Assembly: GCA_043743145.1 (NCBI GenBank)
Contig: JAYTXC010000018.1
Span: forward strand, 1-29,729
Length of the DNA stretch: 29,729 bases
Reading direction: 5' to 3'
Source: JANYGA01 sp043743145
GTDB taxonomy: Bacteria > Vulcanimicrobiota > Vulcanimicrobiia > Vulcanimicrobiales > Vulcanimicrobiaceae
The notes under the pieces were generated by a model. That model ran no database searches and had not been told where the DNA came from. It saw nothing but the letters and a program-made list of their open reading frames with translations. Shown piece after piece: positions 6,750 to 13,834 of this stretch; the stretch's first letter is position 1; the number at the start of each line of letters is the position of its first letter. Made by a program: the position numbers and the translations under genes.

Positions 6750-8312
6750 GTGGAACACCGCCGGGTGTCCCAATCCGTTTTTTTCGTGACCACCCCGATC
6801 TATTATATCAGCGGTAACCCGCATATGGGCCACGCCTACACATCGATTGCCGCCGACGTCCTCGCGCGATACCATCGCACGCGCGGCGCCTCATACTTCC
6901 TCACCGGCACGGACGAGCACGGGCAAAAGGTTGCCGCGGCTGCTGCTGCCGCTGGTCTCGATCCAAAAACATGGACCGATTCGCTCGTCCCTCGCTGGCA
7001 AGATCTCTGCGCGCGTTACGACGTGCGCTACGACGATTTCATCCGCACGACCGAACCGCGCCACATCGATCAAGTCGTCGAAGTTTTCGAACGCCTCAAA
7101 GCAACGGGCGACGTCTACCTCGGCACGTATGAAGGCTGGTATTGTACCAACGACGAGACGTTTTGGCTCGAAGCGAAGCTCGTCGACGGGCGCTGCCCCA
7201 ATCCCGAATGCGGCCGCGACGTCCAATGGCTCTCCGAGCAGAATTGGTTTTTCGCGCTCTCGAAATATCGCGATCGTCTGCTCGCATATTTTCGTGAGAA
7301 TCCACACTTCGTGCGGCCCGAGCGATCGTACAACGAAATGGTCGCGACGCTGGAGGGTGGGCTCGACGATCTTTGCATCTCGCGCACGAATCTCGATTGG
7401 GGCGTCCCACTTCCCGGCGGCGGGGTGATGTACGTCTGGCTCGACGCGCTCCTCAATTATGTTACGGCTCTCGACTATACGCACGACGGCGAAAAATTTC
7501 GCACGCTCTGGCCCGCGAACGTGCAGCTCGTTGGAAAAGAAATCGCGCGCTTTCACACGATCATTTGGCCGGCCGTCTTATTCGCGCTCGGCTTGCCCGC
7601 ACCCGAACGCGTCTTCGCCCACGGCTGGATGACGCTCGAAGGTGAGAAGATGTCCAAGAGCCGCGGCAACGTCGTCGATCCCTTCGAGATGGTCGATCGT
7701 TTTGGCGCCGATACGCTCCGCTATTTTCTCTTACGCGAGGCGCCCTTCGGCAGCGATTTTTCTTTCGGAGAAGAGAAGGTTCGACTACGTCGCAACGGCG
7801 ATCTCGGCAACGATCTCGGCAATCTCGCGCGCCGCAGTCTCGCCATGCTCGTGAAATATCGTGACGGCATCGTTCCCGCACCAGCACCGAGCGCGACGGG
7901 CGCCGCGTTTGCATCGCTCCCCACGCGCGTGCATGAAGCGATGACGACGCTCGGTTTTCGCGACGCGCTTGAAGCGATCTGGGAACTCGTCGCCGCACTC
8001 AATCGGCTTATCGACGAAAAACGGCCGTGGGATCTGCACAAACGCGATGCTCGTGAAGAACTCGATGCGGTGCTGTACGATTTGTGCGAGGGTCTGCGTT
8101 GGCTCGCGGTCATGCTGTGGCCGTTCATGCCGACGAAAGCCACGGAGCTTTATGGCACGCTCGGTCTTACGGGCGAACCACTCGTCGCGTGGACCGACGC
8201 GCTGCAGTGGGGCGGTCTCGCAGCCGGAACGCGCGTCGTCCCCGCGGAGCTGCCCCTCTTCCCGCGCATGGATGCCGAGGCGACCGCACCGGGAGCGCTC
8301 GCCGCGCCTTAG
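6750..8312 (+). CDS. metG: Methionine-tRNA ligase
   Basis: Charges tRNA-Met. 520 aa from the GTG at 6750; a GTG at 6765 (residue 6, then SQSVFFVTTPIYY) fits the family N-terminus equally well, and neither has a Shine-Dalgarno. The Rossmann core has the HIGH-type motif HMGH (25-28) and TGTDEHGQK (52-60). The connective peptide has a zinc knuckle in which the first CxxC is CTND (Cys132, Asp135), while the second pair is Cys149/Cys154. The KMSKS loop is exact (300-304), and the anticodon-binding helical domain runs from about 360 to 500. The C-terminal EMAP-II-like tRNA-binding extension of longer forms is missing, as in many bacteria. The stop overlaps the convergent neighbour's stop by 4 bp. 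A structured spacer lies upstream. Confidence 0.96.
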   Translation: MEHRRVSQSVFFVTTPIYYISGNPHMGHAYTSIAADVLARYHRTRGASYFLTGTDEHGQKVAAAAAAAGLDPKTWTDSLVPRWQDLCARYDVRYDDFIRTTEPRHIDQVVEVFERLKATGDVYLGTYEGWYCTNDETFWLEAKLVDGRCPNPECGRDVQWLSEQNWFFALSKYRDRLLAYFRENPHFVRPERSYNEMVATLEGGLDDLCISRTNLDWGVPLPGGGVMYVWLDALLNYVTALDYTHDGEKFRTLWPANVQLVGKEIARFHTIIWPAVLFALGLPAPERVFAHGWMTLEGEKMSKSRGNVVDPFEMVDRFGADTLRYFLLREAPFGSDFSFGEEKVRLRRNGDLGNDLGNLARRSLAMLVKYRDGIVPAPAPSATGAAFASLPTRVHEAMTTLGFRDALEAIWELVAALNRLIDEKRPWDLHKRDAREELDAVLYDLCEGLRWLAVMLWPFMPTKATELYGTLGLTGEPLVAWTDALQWGGLAAGTRVVPAELPLFPRMDAEATAPGALAAP

Positions 8313-9181
8313 TTTGCGTCGCTAAAACGCAGATTCGGAAAGTACACGCGCAGCGCTTTGCAGAGGGTGCCGGGCGGCACGTAATCGCTCGGCGGCGACG
8401 GAAGCGGCGTGCGCGCGAGCAAATCGAGGCGGTCGTTTGCGAAGGGATCCTTTGCGGGTCGGAAGTGAATCGGCCAGGGCACGCTGCCCGTCTCGTACGT
8501 GCCGTCGGGATAAACGTATTCGTAAGTAACGTAATAGAAATCGAGGCCGTCTGCGTGCCACGCTTTGATCGGCGAGTACGTGCCTTGGCCGCGGTGAAGC
8601 GACCCCGATTTGCCCTCCATCTGCACGCGATAGTGCACGGGCGCGGCGGGACTTTCACGCACGACCGTGCGCATCGGATCGACATGCGCGCGCACCTGCG
8701 CGACCGTCTTCGCGAGATCCCGATCGATTTGTGCGAGACGCTCTTGCGTCAGCATGGGAGCAATCGGACGTGTTGGTTCGCGCCGCGTGACCGCCGGCGC
8801 ACGCACGGGCGGAGCGACACGTAGTGGTGGAGCGCTCGCGCGAGCGACTTTCGCGAGCTCGTGTCGCAGCAGCGCCGGCGCGACATACGCCGGCTTCTGC
8901 GGTGCGACGACCGGCGGGAGCGCGCGCCGTGCAATCGGCCGTTGCGGCTCGGGCACGGGTCGCGCGCGCTTCTCGAACCCGATCGCGGAGGAGATCGTCA
9001 CGACCTCATCGGGCCGTTTACGCGCGAGATGCACGGGCGTTCGCAACCCAGCGAACCGGTGCAACCCGTCGTTTACCGCGAGCGCGAACACGATCGCGAT
9101 CAAGTGCACGAGGAGCGACGCGACGACGGCGATCCGAAACGCCCGCGAGCTTCCGGTCGGGGTATCGGGCATCGTGCTCAT
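8309..9181 (-). CDS. Membrane-anchored proline-rich protein of unknown function (TonB-like architecture)
   Basis: I do not recognise the family. From the ATG at 9181 (AGGA 7 nt upstream) the product is 290 aa. The N-terminus is cytoplasmic, with one signal-anchor helix at about 14-36 (AVVASLLVHLIAIVFALAV). A Pro/Ala/Arg-rich stretch of about 110 residues follows, then a helix (LTQERLAQIDRDLAKTVAQV) and a compact C-terminal domain rich in aromatics (GLDFYYVTYEYVYPDGTYETG, read in parts). The plan is that of TonB, but the C-terminal domain lacks a recognisable TonB fold signature. A longer open frame to 9229 would run into the divergent tatD start and is rejected. The stop overlaps metG. Confidence 0.7.
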   Translation of the reverse strand: MSTMPDTPTGSSRAFRIAVVASLLVHLIAIVFALAVNDGLHRFAGLRTPVHLARKRPDEVVTISSAIGFEKRARPVPEPQRPIARRALPPVVAPQKPAYVAPALLRHELAKVARASAPPLRVAPPVRAPAVTRREPTRPIAPMLTQERLAQIDRDLAKTVAQVRAHVDPMRTVVRESPAAPVHYRVQMEGKSGSLHRGQGTYSPIKAWHADGLDFYYVTYEYVYPDGTYETGSVPWPIHFRPAKDPFANDRLDLLARTPLPSPPSDYVPPGTLCKALRVYFPNLRFSDAN

Positions 9182-9198
9182 GCTACCATCCTGCTGCC

Positions 9199-9969
9199 AT
9201 GTTCGACACACACGCGCACGTCCACTCAACCGCCTTCGACGACGATCGAGATGCGATGCTCGCGCGCGCGCGCGATGCCGGTATCACCCGCATCATGACG
9301 ATCGGATGCGACCTCGCCGACAGCGAACGCGCGCGCGACATCGCCCTCGCGCGCGATCTCGATTACACGATCGGCATCCATCCACACGAAGCAATCGATG
9401 CGCCGGACGATATCGCCGCCGCCTTCGACGCGCTCGTTTCGCCCGCCGCGCGGCCGCCACGTGCCATCGGCGAGATGGGGCTCGATTACTATTACGACCA
9501 CAGCCCGCGCGACGTGCAACGCACCGTACTCGTCCAGCAATTGCACTATGCGCTCGAACGCGCGTATCCGTCGGTTTTCCACCAACGCGATGCGTACGAC
9601 GATTTCGTCGACGTCTTGCGCGCCGAAACGCCCGCGGGTCTCCGCGGAGTCGTGCACTGCTTCACGGGCAACGCCGAAGAGGCAAAACGATTCGTCGGCG
9701 AGTTCGGGCTCCATCTCGGCATCGGCGGTGTCGTGACGTTCAAGACCGCCGAGAACGTCCGCGAAGCCGTACGCGCCGTGGGCCTCGATGCGATCGTCCT
9801 CGAGACCGACTGCCCGTATCTCGCCCCGATCCCGCATCGGGGGAAACGCAACGAGCCCGCGTTCATGACGAGCACGGCGGCATTCGTTGCGTCGCTCTTG
9901 GCGATCGACGAGCGGACGGTCATCGAACGGACGCGCGCGACGGCCGAAGCACTCTTCGGCGCGCCATAG
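9199..9969 (+). CDS. tatD: TatD-family metal-dependent deoxyribonuclease
   Basis: 256 aa, normal for TatD/YcfH. These TIM-barrel metal hydrolases act as 3'-5' DNases and are linked to DNA repair and turnover. All metal ligands are present: THAH (His5, His7), GEMGLD (Glu92), FHQRDA (His128), VHCFTG (His153) and ETDCPYL (Asp204). The ATG at 9199 starts exactly at the family consensus (FDTHAH). It has no Shine-Dalgarno and lies 17 bp from the divergent start at 9181, so it may be leaderless. Despite the name it has no proven role in Tat export; being near tatA/tatC here is not evidence for one. Confidence 0.93.
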   Translation: MFDTHAHVHSTAFDDDRDAMLARARDAGITRIMTIGCDLADSERARDIALARDLDYTIGIHPHEAIDAPDDIAAAFDALVSPAARPPRAIGEMGLDYYYDHSPRDVQRTVLVQQLHYALERAYPSVFHQRDAYDDFVDVLRAETPAGLRGVVHCFTGNAEEAKRFVGEFGLHLGIGGVVTFKTAENVREAVRAVGLDAIVLETDCPYLAPIPHRGKRNEPAFMTSTAAFVASLLAIDERTVIERTRATAEALFGAP

Positions 9970-9979
9970 TCGAACGCGC

Positions 9980-10837
9980 CTACCGGACTGGCGTTCCCGT
10001 TTCCCACACCCGCGCAAAGGTCGCACGAAGCGCATCGACGATTGCCCGATCGGTTGTCGTGAGTCCCCAGTCCGACATCGGCCCCGGGGTGTAGGTCGCG
10101 TTCGCTGAGCCGAGCCACGCGCGATCGCTACAGACCGCCATCTTCGCGTTCGTTGACACGGCGCGAACCTCGACGCCCTTTGCTGCGAGGTGAACGAGCA
10201 GGGTTCGCTCGCGGCCCGAGCGATCGGTTGCGAGGACGTGTGCGTCGACTTCGAGGCGGACGTGCGTTCCGGCGAGCGCGCGTGCGGCAAGCGCGACCGA
10301 GACGGCGCATCCGCCAAAGCTTTCCGTCGCGATATCGATCGCATCGCCTGGTGCCGCCGCGATCGCTGCGGCCTCGGCTGCGAGGGCGCTCGATTTTTCG
10401 AGCGCGACCGAGCCGCCCGTCGCCACGCGCCCGGCGATCGCCTCGCGAATCGCCGCAACATCGGTAGGGTCGTCGTCGCGAACGATCGTCTCCTCGCCGC
10501 GCGCCGCCCAATTGCGATCGTCGAGATATGCCACGCCGTCGACGACGGCGGCCTTGAGATGCGCGGGCGGGTCGGCCGGATTCGTCGTTTCGACGCGGAC
10601 GCCGTGCGAAGCAAGATCGCGGGTCACGGCATGGCCGAAGCCGTCGCTCGCAGCGGCATGGCCGAATGTCGGATGACCGTCGAGCCGGACGACGACTCGC
10701 GCGCCGCGATCGCCGGCAGCCTCGAGGGCGTGTGCGACCGGACCACTCGGCGCAAGGGTGTAGCTCCCGAGCGCGATATCGCGTGCGGTTTCGAGCGCGC
10801 TAGCGAACCGCGAGCGCGGCACGAGCGTTATGCCCAT
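9980..10837 (-). CDS. Phospholipase-D-superfamily protein with a degenerate second HKD motif
   Basis: 285 aa made of two PLD-like halves. The first half has an intact HxKxxxxD motif (His93, Lys95, Asp100 in AHLKAAVVDG) followed by YLDDRNW. In the second half the equivalent is TNAKMAVCSD (Asn230, Lys232) followed by the usual GSAN (243-246), so the second catalytic His is Asn and the Asp is displaced by one. PLD enzymes act on phosphodiesters (lipids or DNA) and normally need both histidines. This one may be a homodimer like Nuc, or non-catalytic. No signal peptide is seen. The ATG at 10837 has a weak GGTGA upstream. It is convergent with tatD (10 bp gap). Confidence 0.75.
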   Translation of the reverse strand: MGITLVPRSRFASALETARDIALGSYTLAPSGPVAHALEAAGDRGARVVVRLDGHPTFGHAAASDGFGHAVTRDLASHGVRVETTNPADPPAHLKAAVVDGVAYLDDRNWAARGEETIVRDDDPTDVAAIREAIAGRVATGGSVALEKSSALAAEAAAIAAAPGDAIDIATESFGGCAVSVALAARALAGTHVRLEVDAHVLATDRSGRERTLLVHLAAKGVEVRAVSTNAKMAVCSDRAWLGSANATYTPGPMSDWGLTTTDRAIVDALRATFARVWETGTPVR

Positions 10838-11010
10838 ATGTCACCGCAGCCGAGCCCGGGTCGCTTCCCCGACGATACGGAGCAGGTCAGATCGTCCATC
10901 ACACGATGGTGTCGCGACGACGAGCAATCGCGACTAGGGATCGTCGGGCGGCGTCAAAATCGCAGCATGAACCTCGTGCGTCTGTCAGGAACAACCGACC
11001 GCTACTAAAT

Positions 11011-11706
11011 ATGGAAAAATCCGTCTACGTCCGCGAGATGTTCGCATCAATCGCGCCCCGGTATGATGCGACGAACCGTCTCCTGACCGGTGGCGTGGAC
11101 GAAAGCTGGCGTCGCCGTGCGGTCAAGGAGCTCGCGCCTCCCGAAGGCGGCTGCATCCTCGATATGTGCTGTGGAACGGGTGATCTCTCGTTTCATCTGC
11201 TCAAGACCAACCCGAGCCTTCACGTGACCGGCGTCGATTTTTGCGAGCCAATGCTCGACGGCGCCCGCAAGCGCGCGCCAAAAGAAGCGGCGGATCGCGA
11301 CGTCACATTTCAGACCGCTGATGTGATGGCGATGCCCTTCGCCGATGCGACCTTCGACGGCGCGATCATGGGCTTCTCGATGCGGAACGTCGTCGACATC
11401 GTCAGCACATTGCGAGAAGCTCGTCGCGTGCTCAAACCCGGCACCCGGTTTGTGAATCTCGATGTCTCCAAGGCGCCAAATCCGCTTTTCAAGCGCGTGT
11501 TCGACGTGTACTTCTATGGCGTCGTGCCCTTCGTGGGCGGCCTCGTGGGCGGCTCGAAGAGCGCGTACCGCTACCTCCCGAACTCGCTCACGAATTATCC
11601 CGGCGCCGATGAGCTCGCGAAACGCTTCGAGACCGCCGGATTCAACGATGTTCGCTTCATCCGGTTCGCCGGTGGTGCGATCGCCGCGCACGTCGGTACG
11701 GCATGA
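11011..11706 (+). CDS. ubiE: Demethylmenaquinone methyltransferase (MenG/UbiE family)
   Basis: 231 aa. SAM-dependent C-methylation of demethylmenaquinone, the last step of menaquinone synthesis (UbiE does the equivalent in ubiquinone synthesis). The start is the ATG before EKSVYVREMFASIAPRYDATN, which is the family N-terminus; the frame is open upstream to 10906 but without family similarity. SAM motif I is LDMCCGTGDL (50-59). MPFADATFDGAIMGFSMRNV is the UbiE signature, and YRYLPNSLTNYPGADELA lies near the C-terminus. It overlaps the prenyl synthase start by ATGA (11703-11706), so the two are translationally coupled. The pairing supplies the ring-methylation and side-chain steps of quinone synthesis. 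No Shine-Dalgarno is evident. Confidence 0.94.
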   Translation: MEKSVYVREMFASIAPRYDATNRLLTGGVDESWRRRAVKELAPPEGGCILDMCCGTGDLSFHLLKTNPSLHVTGVDFCEPMLDGARKRAPKEAADRDVTFQTADVMAMPFADATFDGAIMGFSMRNVVDIVSTLREARRVLKPGTRFVNLDVSKAPNPLFKRVFDVYFYGVVPFVGGLVGGSKSAYRYLPNSLTNYPGADELAKRFETAGFNDVRFIRFAGGAIAAHVGTA

Positions 11707-12722
11707 TCGACCGCTCGAAGCCGCTCGCCGCGGCCACGCGTTCGGATCACGACCTCTTCGAGCTCATCGAAGATTTTTTTCGCACGTCGTTTTCGACCGA
11801 TAACGTCGTCATCACCGAAGCCGTGCGTCGGATGCTCGCCGCCGGCGGGAAACGCCTACGGCCGCGCTTCACGCTCTTGGCCGTCGAAGCGAACGGCGCC
11901 GATGCGAGTCAGCATCTGCCGCTCGCGGCGTACATGGAACTCATCCACGTCGGGACGCTCATCCACGACGACGTCGTCGATAATGCGAGCACGCGGCGCG
12001 GCGTCAACGCGACCGCGGTCGATTTCGGCAACAAAGTCAGCGTTCTCGCGGGCGATTATCTTTTCGCCTGGATCTTCAAAAACGTCACGGCAAACTACCC
12101 CCATCCGGTGCCGAACATTTTGGCCTCGACGCTCGCCGACATTACCGACGGTGAGGTGCTCCAACACCGCGCGGTTGGTCGGCTCGACCTGCCGATCGCC
12201 GATTATACCGAGATCGCGATCAAAAAGACCGCGACGCTCTTTGCGGCGTCCGCAGAGTGCGGGGCGATTATGTCGGGTGCCTCGCCACTTCGCGTGAAAG
12301 CGCTCCGCGACTATGGCATGTATTACGGCATCGCATTTCAGATGCTCGACGATCTCCTCGATTTCGTCGCGACGGAGGCCGAACTCGGCAAGCCCGTCGG
12401 CAACGATTTACGTGAACACAAAATGACGATTCCGTTGATCCTCGCACTCGGTATCGGCGATCCCGATCTTCGGGCTGCCGTCGCGCGATTCTACGCCCTG
12501 CCCGCAAGTGACGTCCCGGTGGCCGAGGCGGCCGCTTCTGTCGCGGATCTCGTCGCGCGGGTCGAAGCGGCCGGAGGCCTCACGAAGACGCGCGAAGCGA
12601 TCGCGGGATATGTGGAACGCGCGAAAATGTCGCTCGCTCCGCTCGGTAATTCCTCGACGCGTGCCGAATTGGTCGCTCTTGCAGACGGCCTCGCCTGGGA
12701 AGGCGCGGCCCGCACGCGGTAA
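11703..12722 (+). CDS. Long-chain all-trans polyprenyl diphosphate synthase
   Basis: 339 aa. Elongates allylic diphosphates with IPP to make the quinone side chain. GGKRLRP (48-54) binds substrate; the first aspartate-rich motif is HDDVVD (88-93), and the second is MLDDLLDF (215-221, FQMLDD). Five residues before the first motif lies a glycine (Gly84) in a run of small residues, as in long-chain (C35-C50) enzymes rather than farnesyl or geranylgeranyl synthases; exact length cannot be told. KMTIPLILAL (about 240) is also typical. The overlap with menG/ubiE supports a menaquinone-tail role (heptaprenyl, octaprenyl or similar). Confidence 0.93.
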   Translation: MIDRSKPLAAATRSDHDLFELIEDFFRTSFSTDNVVITEAVRRMLAAGGKRLRPRFTLLAVEANGADASQHLPLAAYMELIHVGTLIHDDVVDNASTRRGVNATAVDFGNKVSVLAGDYLFAWIFKNVTANYPHPVPNILASTLADITDGEVLQHRAVGRLDLPIADYTEIAIKKTATLFAASAECGAIMSGASPLRVKALRDYGMYYGIAFQMLDDLLDFVATEAELGKPVGNDLREHKMTIPLILALGIGDPDLRAAVARFYALPASDVPVAEAAASVADLVARVEAAGGLTKTREAIAGYVERAKMSLAPLGNSSTRAELVALADGLAWEGAARTR

Positions 12723-12753
12723 GAGTCCCCCTCACGGGGAAAGGTGCTCGACG

Positions 12754-13035
12754 ATGTTCGGAAATCCCATGGAAATCGCGCTCTTGGCGGGCGCCGCCGT
12801 TCTCCTCTTCGGTGGAAACAAAATTCGCGATGTCGCGCGTGGTCTCGGCGCAGCCAAAAAAGAATTTACGCTCGGCCAAGCCGAGGCCGATGTCGCAGCG
12901 GAACGTGCGCGCGCCGAAGCACGCGCGATGGCGGAAGCCAACGCCGCGAACGCGACAGCCGCCCCGGTCACGCCGACGATCGTCTCGCCGGTAGCGCCGG
13001 TAGCGCCGGTCGAGTCCGCTACGCCGCACGCATAG
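12754..13035 (+). CDS. tatA: Twin-arginine translocase subunit TatA
   Basis: 93 aa. Forms the size-variable pore of the Tat exporter for folded proteins. The short N-terminal helix (about 5-20, MEIALLAGAAVLLFGG) is followed by the conserved hinge and amphipathic helix (GNKIRDVARGLGAAKKEF). The tail from residue 45 is Ala/Glu-rich and then Ala/Pro/Val-rich with near-repeats (VAPVAPVE), as is usual in TatA. The ATG at 12754 has AAAGG 9 nt upstream; a second ATG at residue 6 would still leave the helix intact. It lies 31 bp after the prenyl synthase and 70 bp before tatC. No TatB is visible, so a minimal TatAC system is possible. A likely cargo in this window is the Rieske protein at 24563. Confidence 0.93.
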   Translation: MFGNPMEIALLAGAAVLLFGGNKIRDVARGLGAAKKEFTLGQAEADVAAERARAEARAMAEANAANATAAPVTPTIVSPVAPVAPVESATPHA

Positions 13036-13105
13036 GGCGCGCGTCCTGATCGCCGAGCGCCCCCCGGAACTCGAGGCCCGAGCCCCGGACTGGGACCAAA
13101 AAGAG

Positions 13106-13825
13106 ATGCCGTTAACGGAGCACCTGCGGGAGCTCCGTCAACGTCTCGTTTTCACGCTCGTGACGATTACCGTGATCGCCGTTGCGCTCTTCTGGCCCGC
13201 GCAATACGCGATCTTGTGGCTCAAGAACGAGTACTTGGGACCGACGATCGATCTCAACGCGTTTTCGCCGACGGACGTCATCTTCACCGAATTCAAGTTC
13301 TCGCTGTACGGCGCGATCGTGCTCGGACTGCCGGTCATCGTTTATCAAACGTGGATGTTCATGGTGCCCGCCTTCCATCCCAAAACGCGGCGCATCGTTT
13401 ACGGCTACACGGCACCATCGATCTTTCTCGCCGCAGCCGGAATCGCGTTTTGTCACTTTTTCATTATCCACCGCGTGCTCACCGCACTCATCGGGATCAC
13501 ATCGGTCGTTGCGAAAGAGACCTTCGGTATCGAACCGACGCTCAACATCATCTTGCTCTCGTTCCTCGCGTTCGCACTCGTCTTTCAAACACCGATGATC
13601 ATGGTTGCCCTCGCGCGGATCGGGCTCGTCAACGTGTCATTTTTGCGGAAAAATCGACGCTACGCGTTGATGGGGATCTTACTCGCCGGCGGCTTCCTCG
13701 CACCCGATGCATCGCCCGTAACGATGTTGCTGATCTCGGGACCGATGTACGTGCTCTACGAAATGAGTATCTGGATCATTCTGATCCTTGAGAAGTCGTG
13801 GAAGAAAGACGCTGCGCGAGCGTAA
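13106..13825 (+). CDS. tatC: Twin-arginine translocase subunit TatC
   Basis: 239 aa, six predicted helices. Receptor for twin-arginine signal peptides. The family N-terminus is MPLTEHLRELRQRL; FSLYGAIVLGLPVIVYQTWMF (read in parts) and PAFHPKTRR are conserved cytoplasmic and periplasmic elements. FLAPDASPVTMLLISGPMYVLYE is the C-terminal signature. The only standard start is the ATG at 13106, but its GAG sits directly against the ATG, a poor ribosome binding position. The frame is open upstream to 13004, and the preceding codons (ELEARAPDWDQKE) read like a normal TatC N-terminal extension, so translation may begin earlier, for example at CTG 13046. It is followed 9 bp later by resB. Confidence 0.95.
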   Translation: MPLTEHLRELRQRLVFTLVTITVIAVALFWPAQYAILWLKNEYLGPTIDLNAFSPTDVIFTEFKFSLYGAIVLGLPVIVYQTWMFMVPAFHPKTRRIVYGYTAPSIFLAAAGIAFCHFFIIHRVLTALIGITSVVAKETFGIEPTLNIILLSFLAFALVFQTPMIMVALARIGLVNVSFLRKNRRYALMGILLAGGFLAPDASPVTMLLISGPMYVLYEMSIWIILILEKSWKKDAARA

Positions 13826-13834
13826 GGTGATGGC

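Noticed and set aside
6464..6875. Minus-strand frames in the metG spacer (68 and 119 codons)
   Set aside because: No ribosome binding site or protein-like composition; the longer one overlaps the metG N-terminus, and the DNA is better explained as structured spacer.
9226..10614. Minus-strand open frame of 462 codons
   Set aside because: It spans tatD antisense and part of the PLD gene in another frame, both well supported by catalytic motifs.
12990..13015. Short tandem repeat (GTAGCGCCG units) in tatA
   Set aside because: Two copies only, encoding the Ala/Pro/Val tail; ordinary low-complexity coding sequence.
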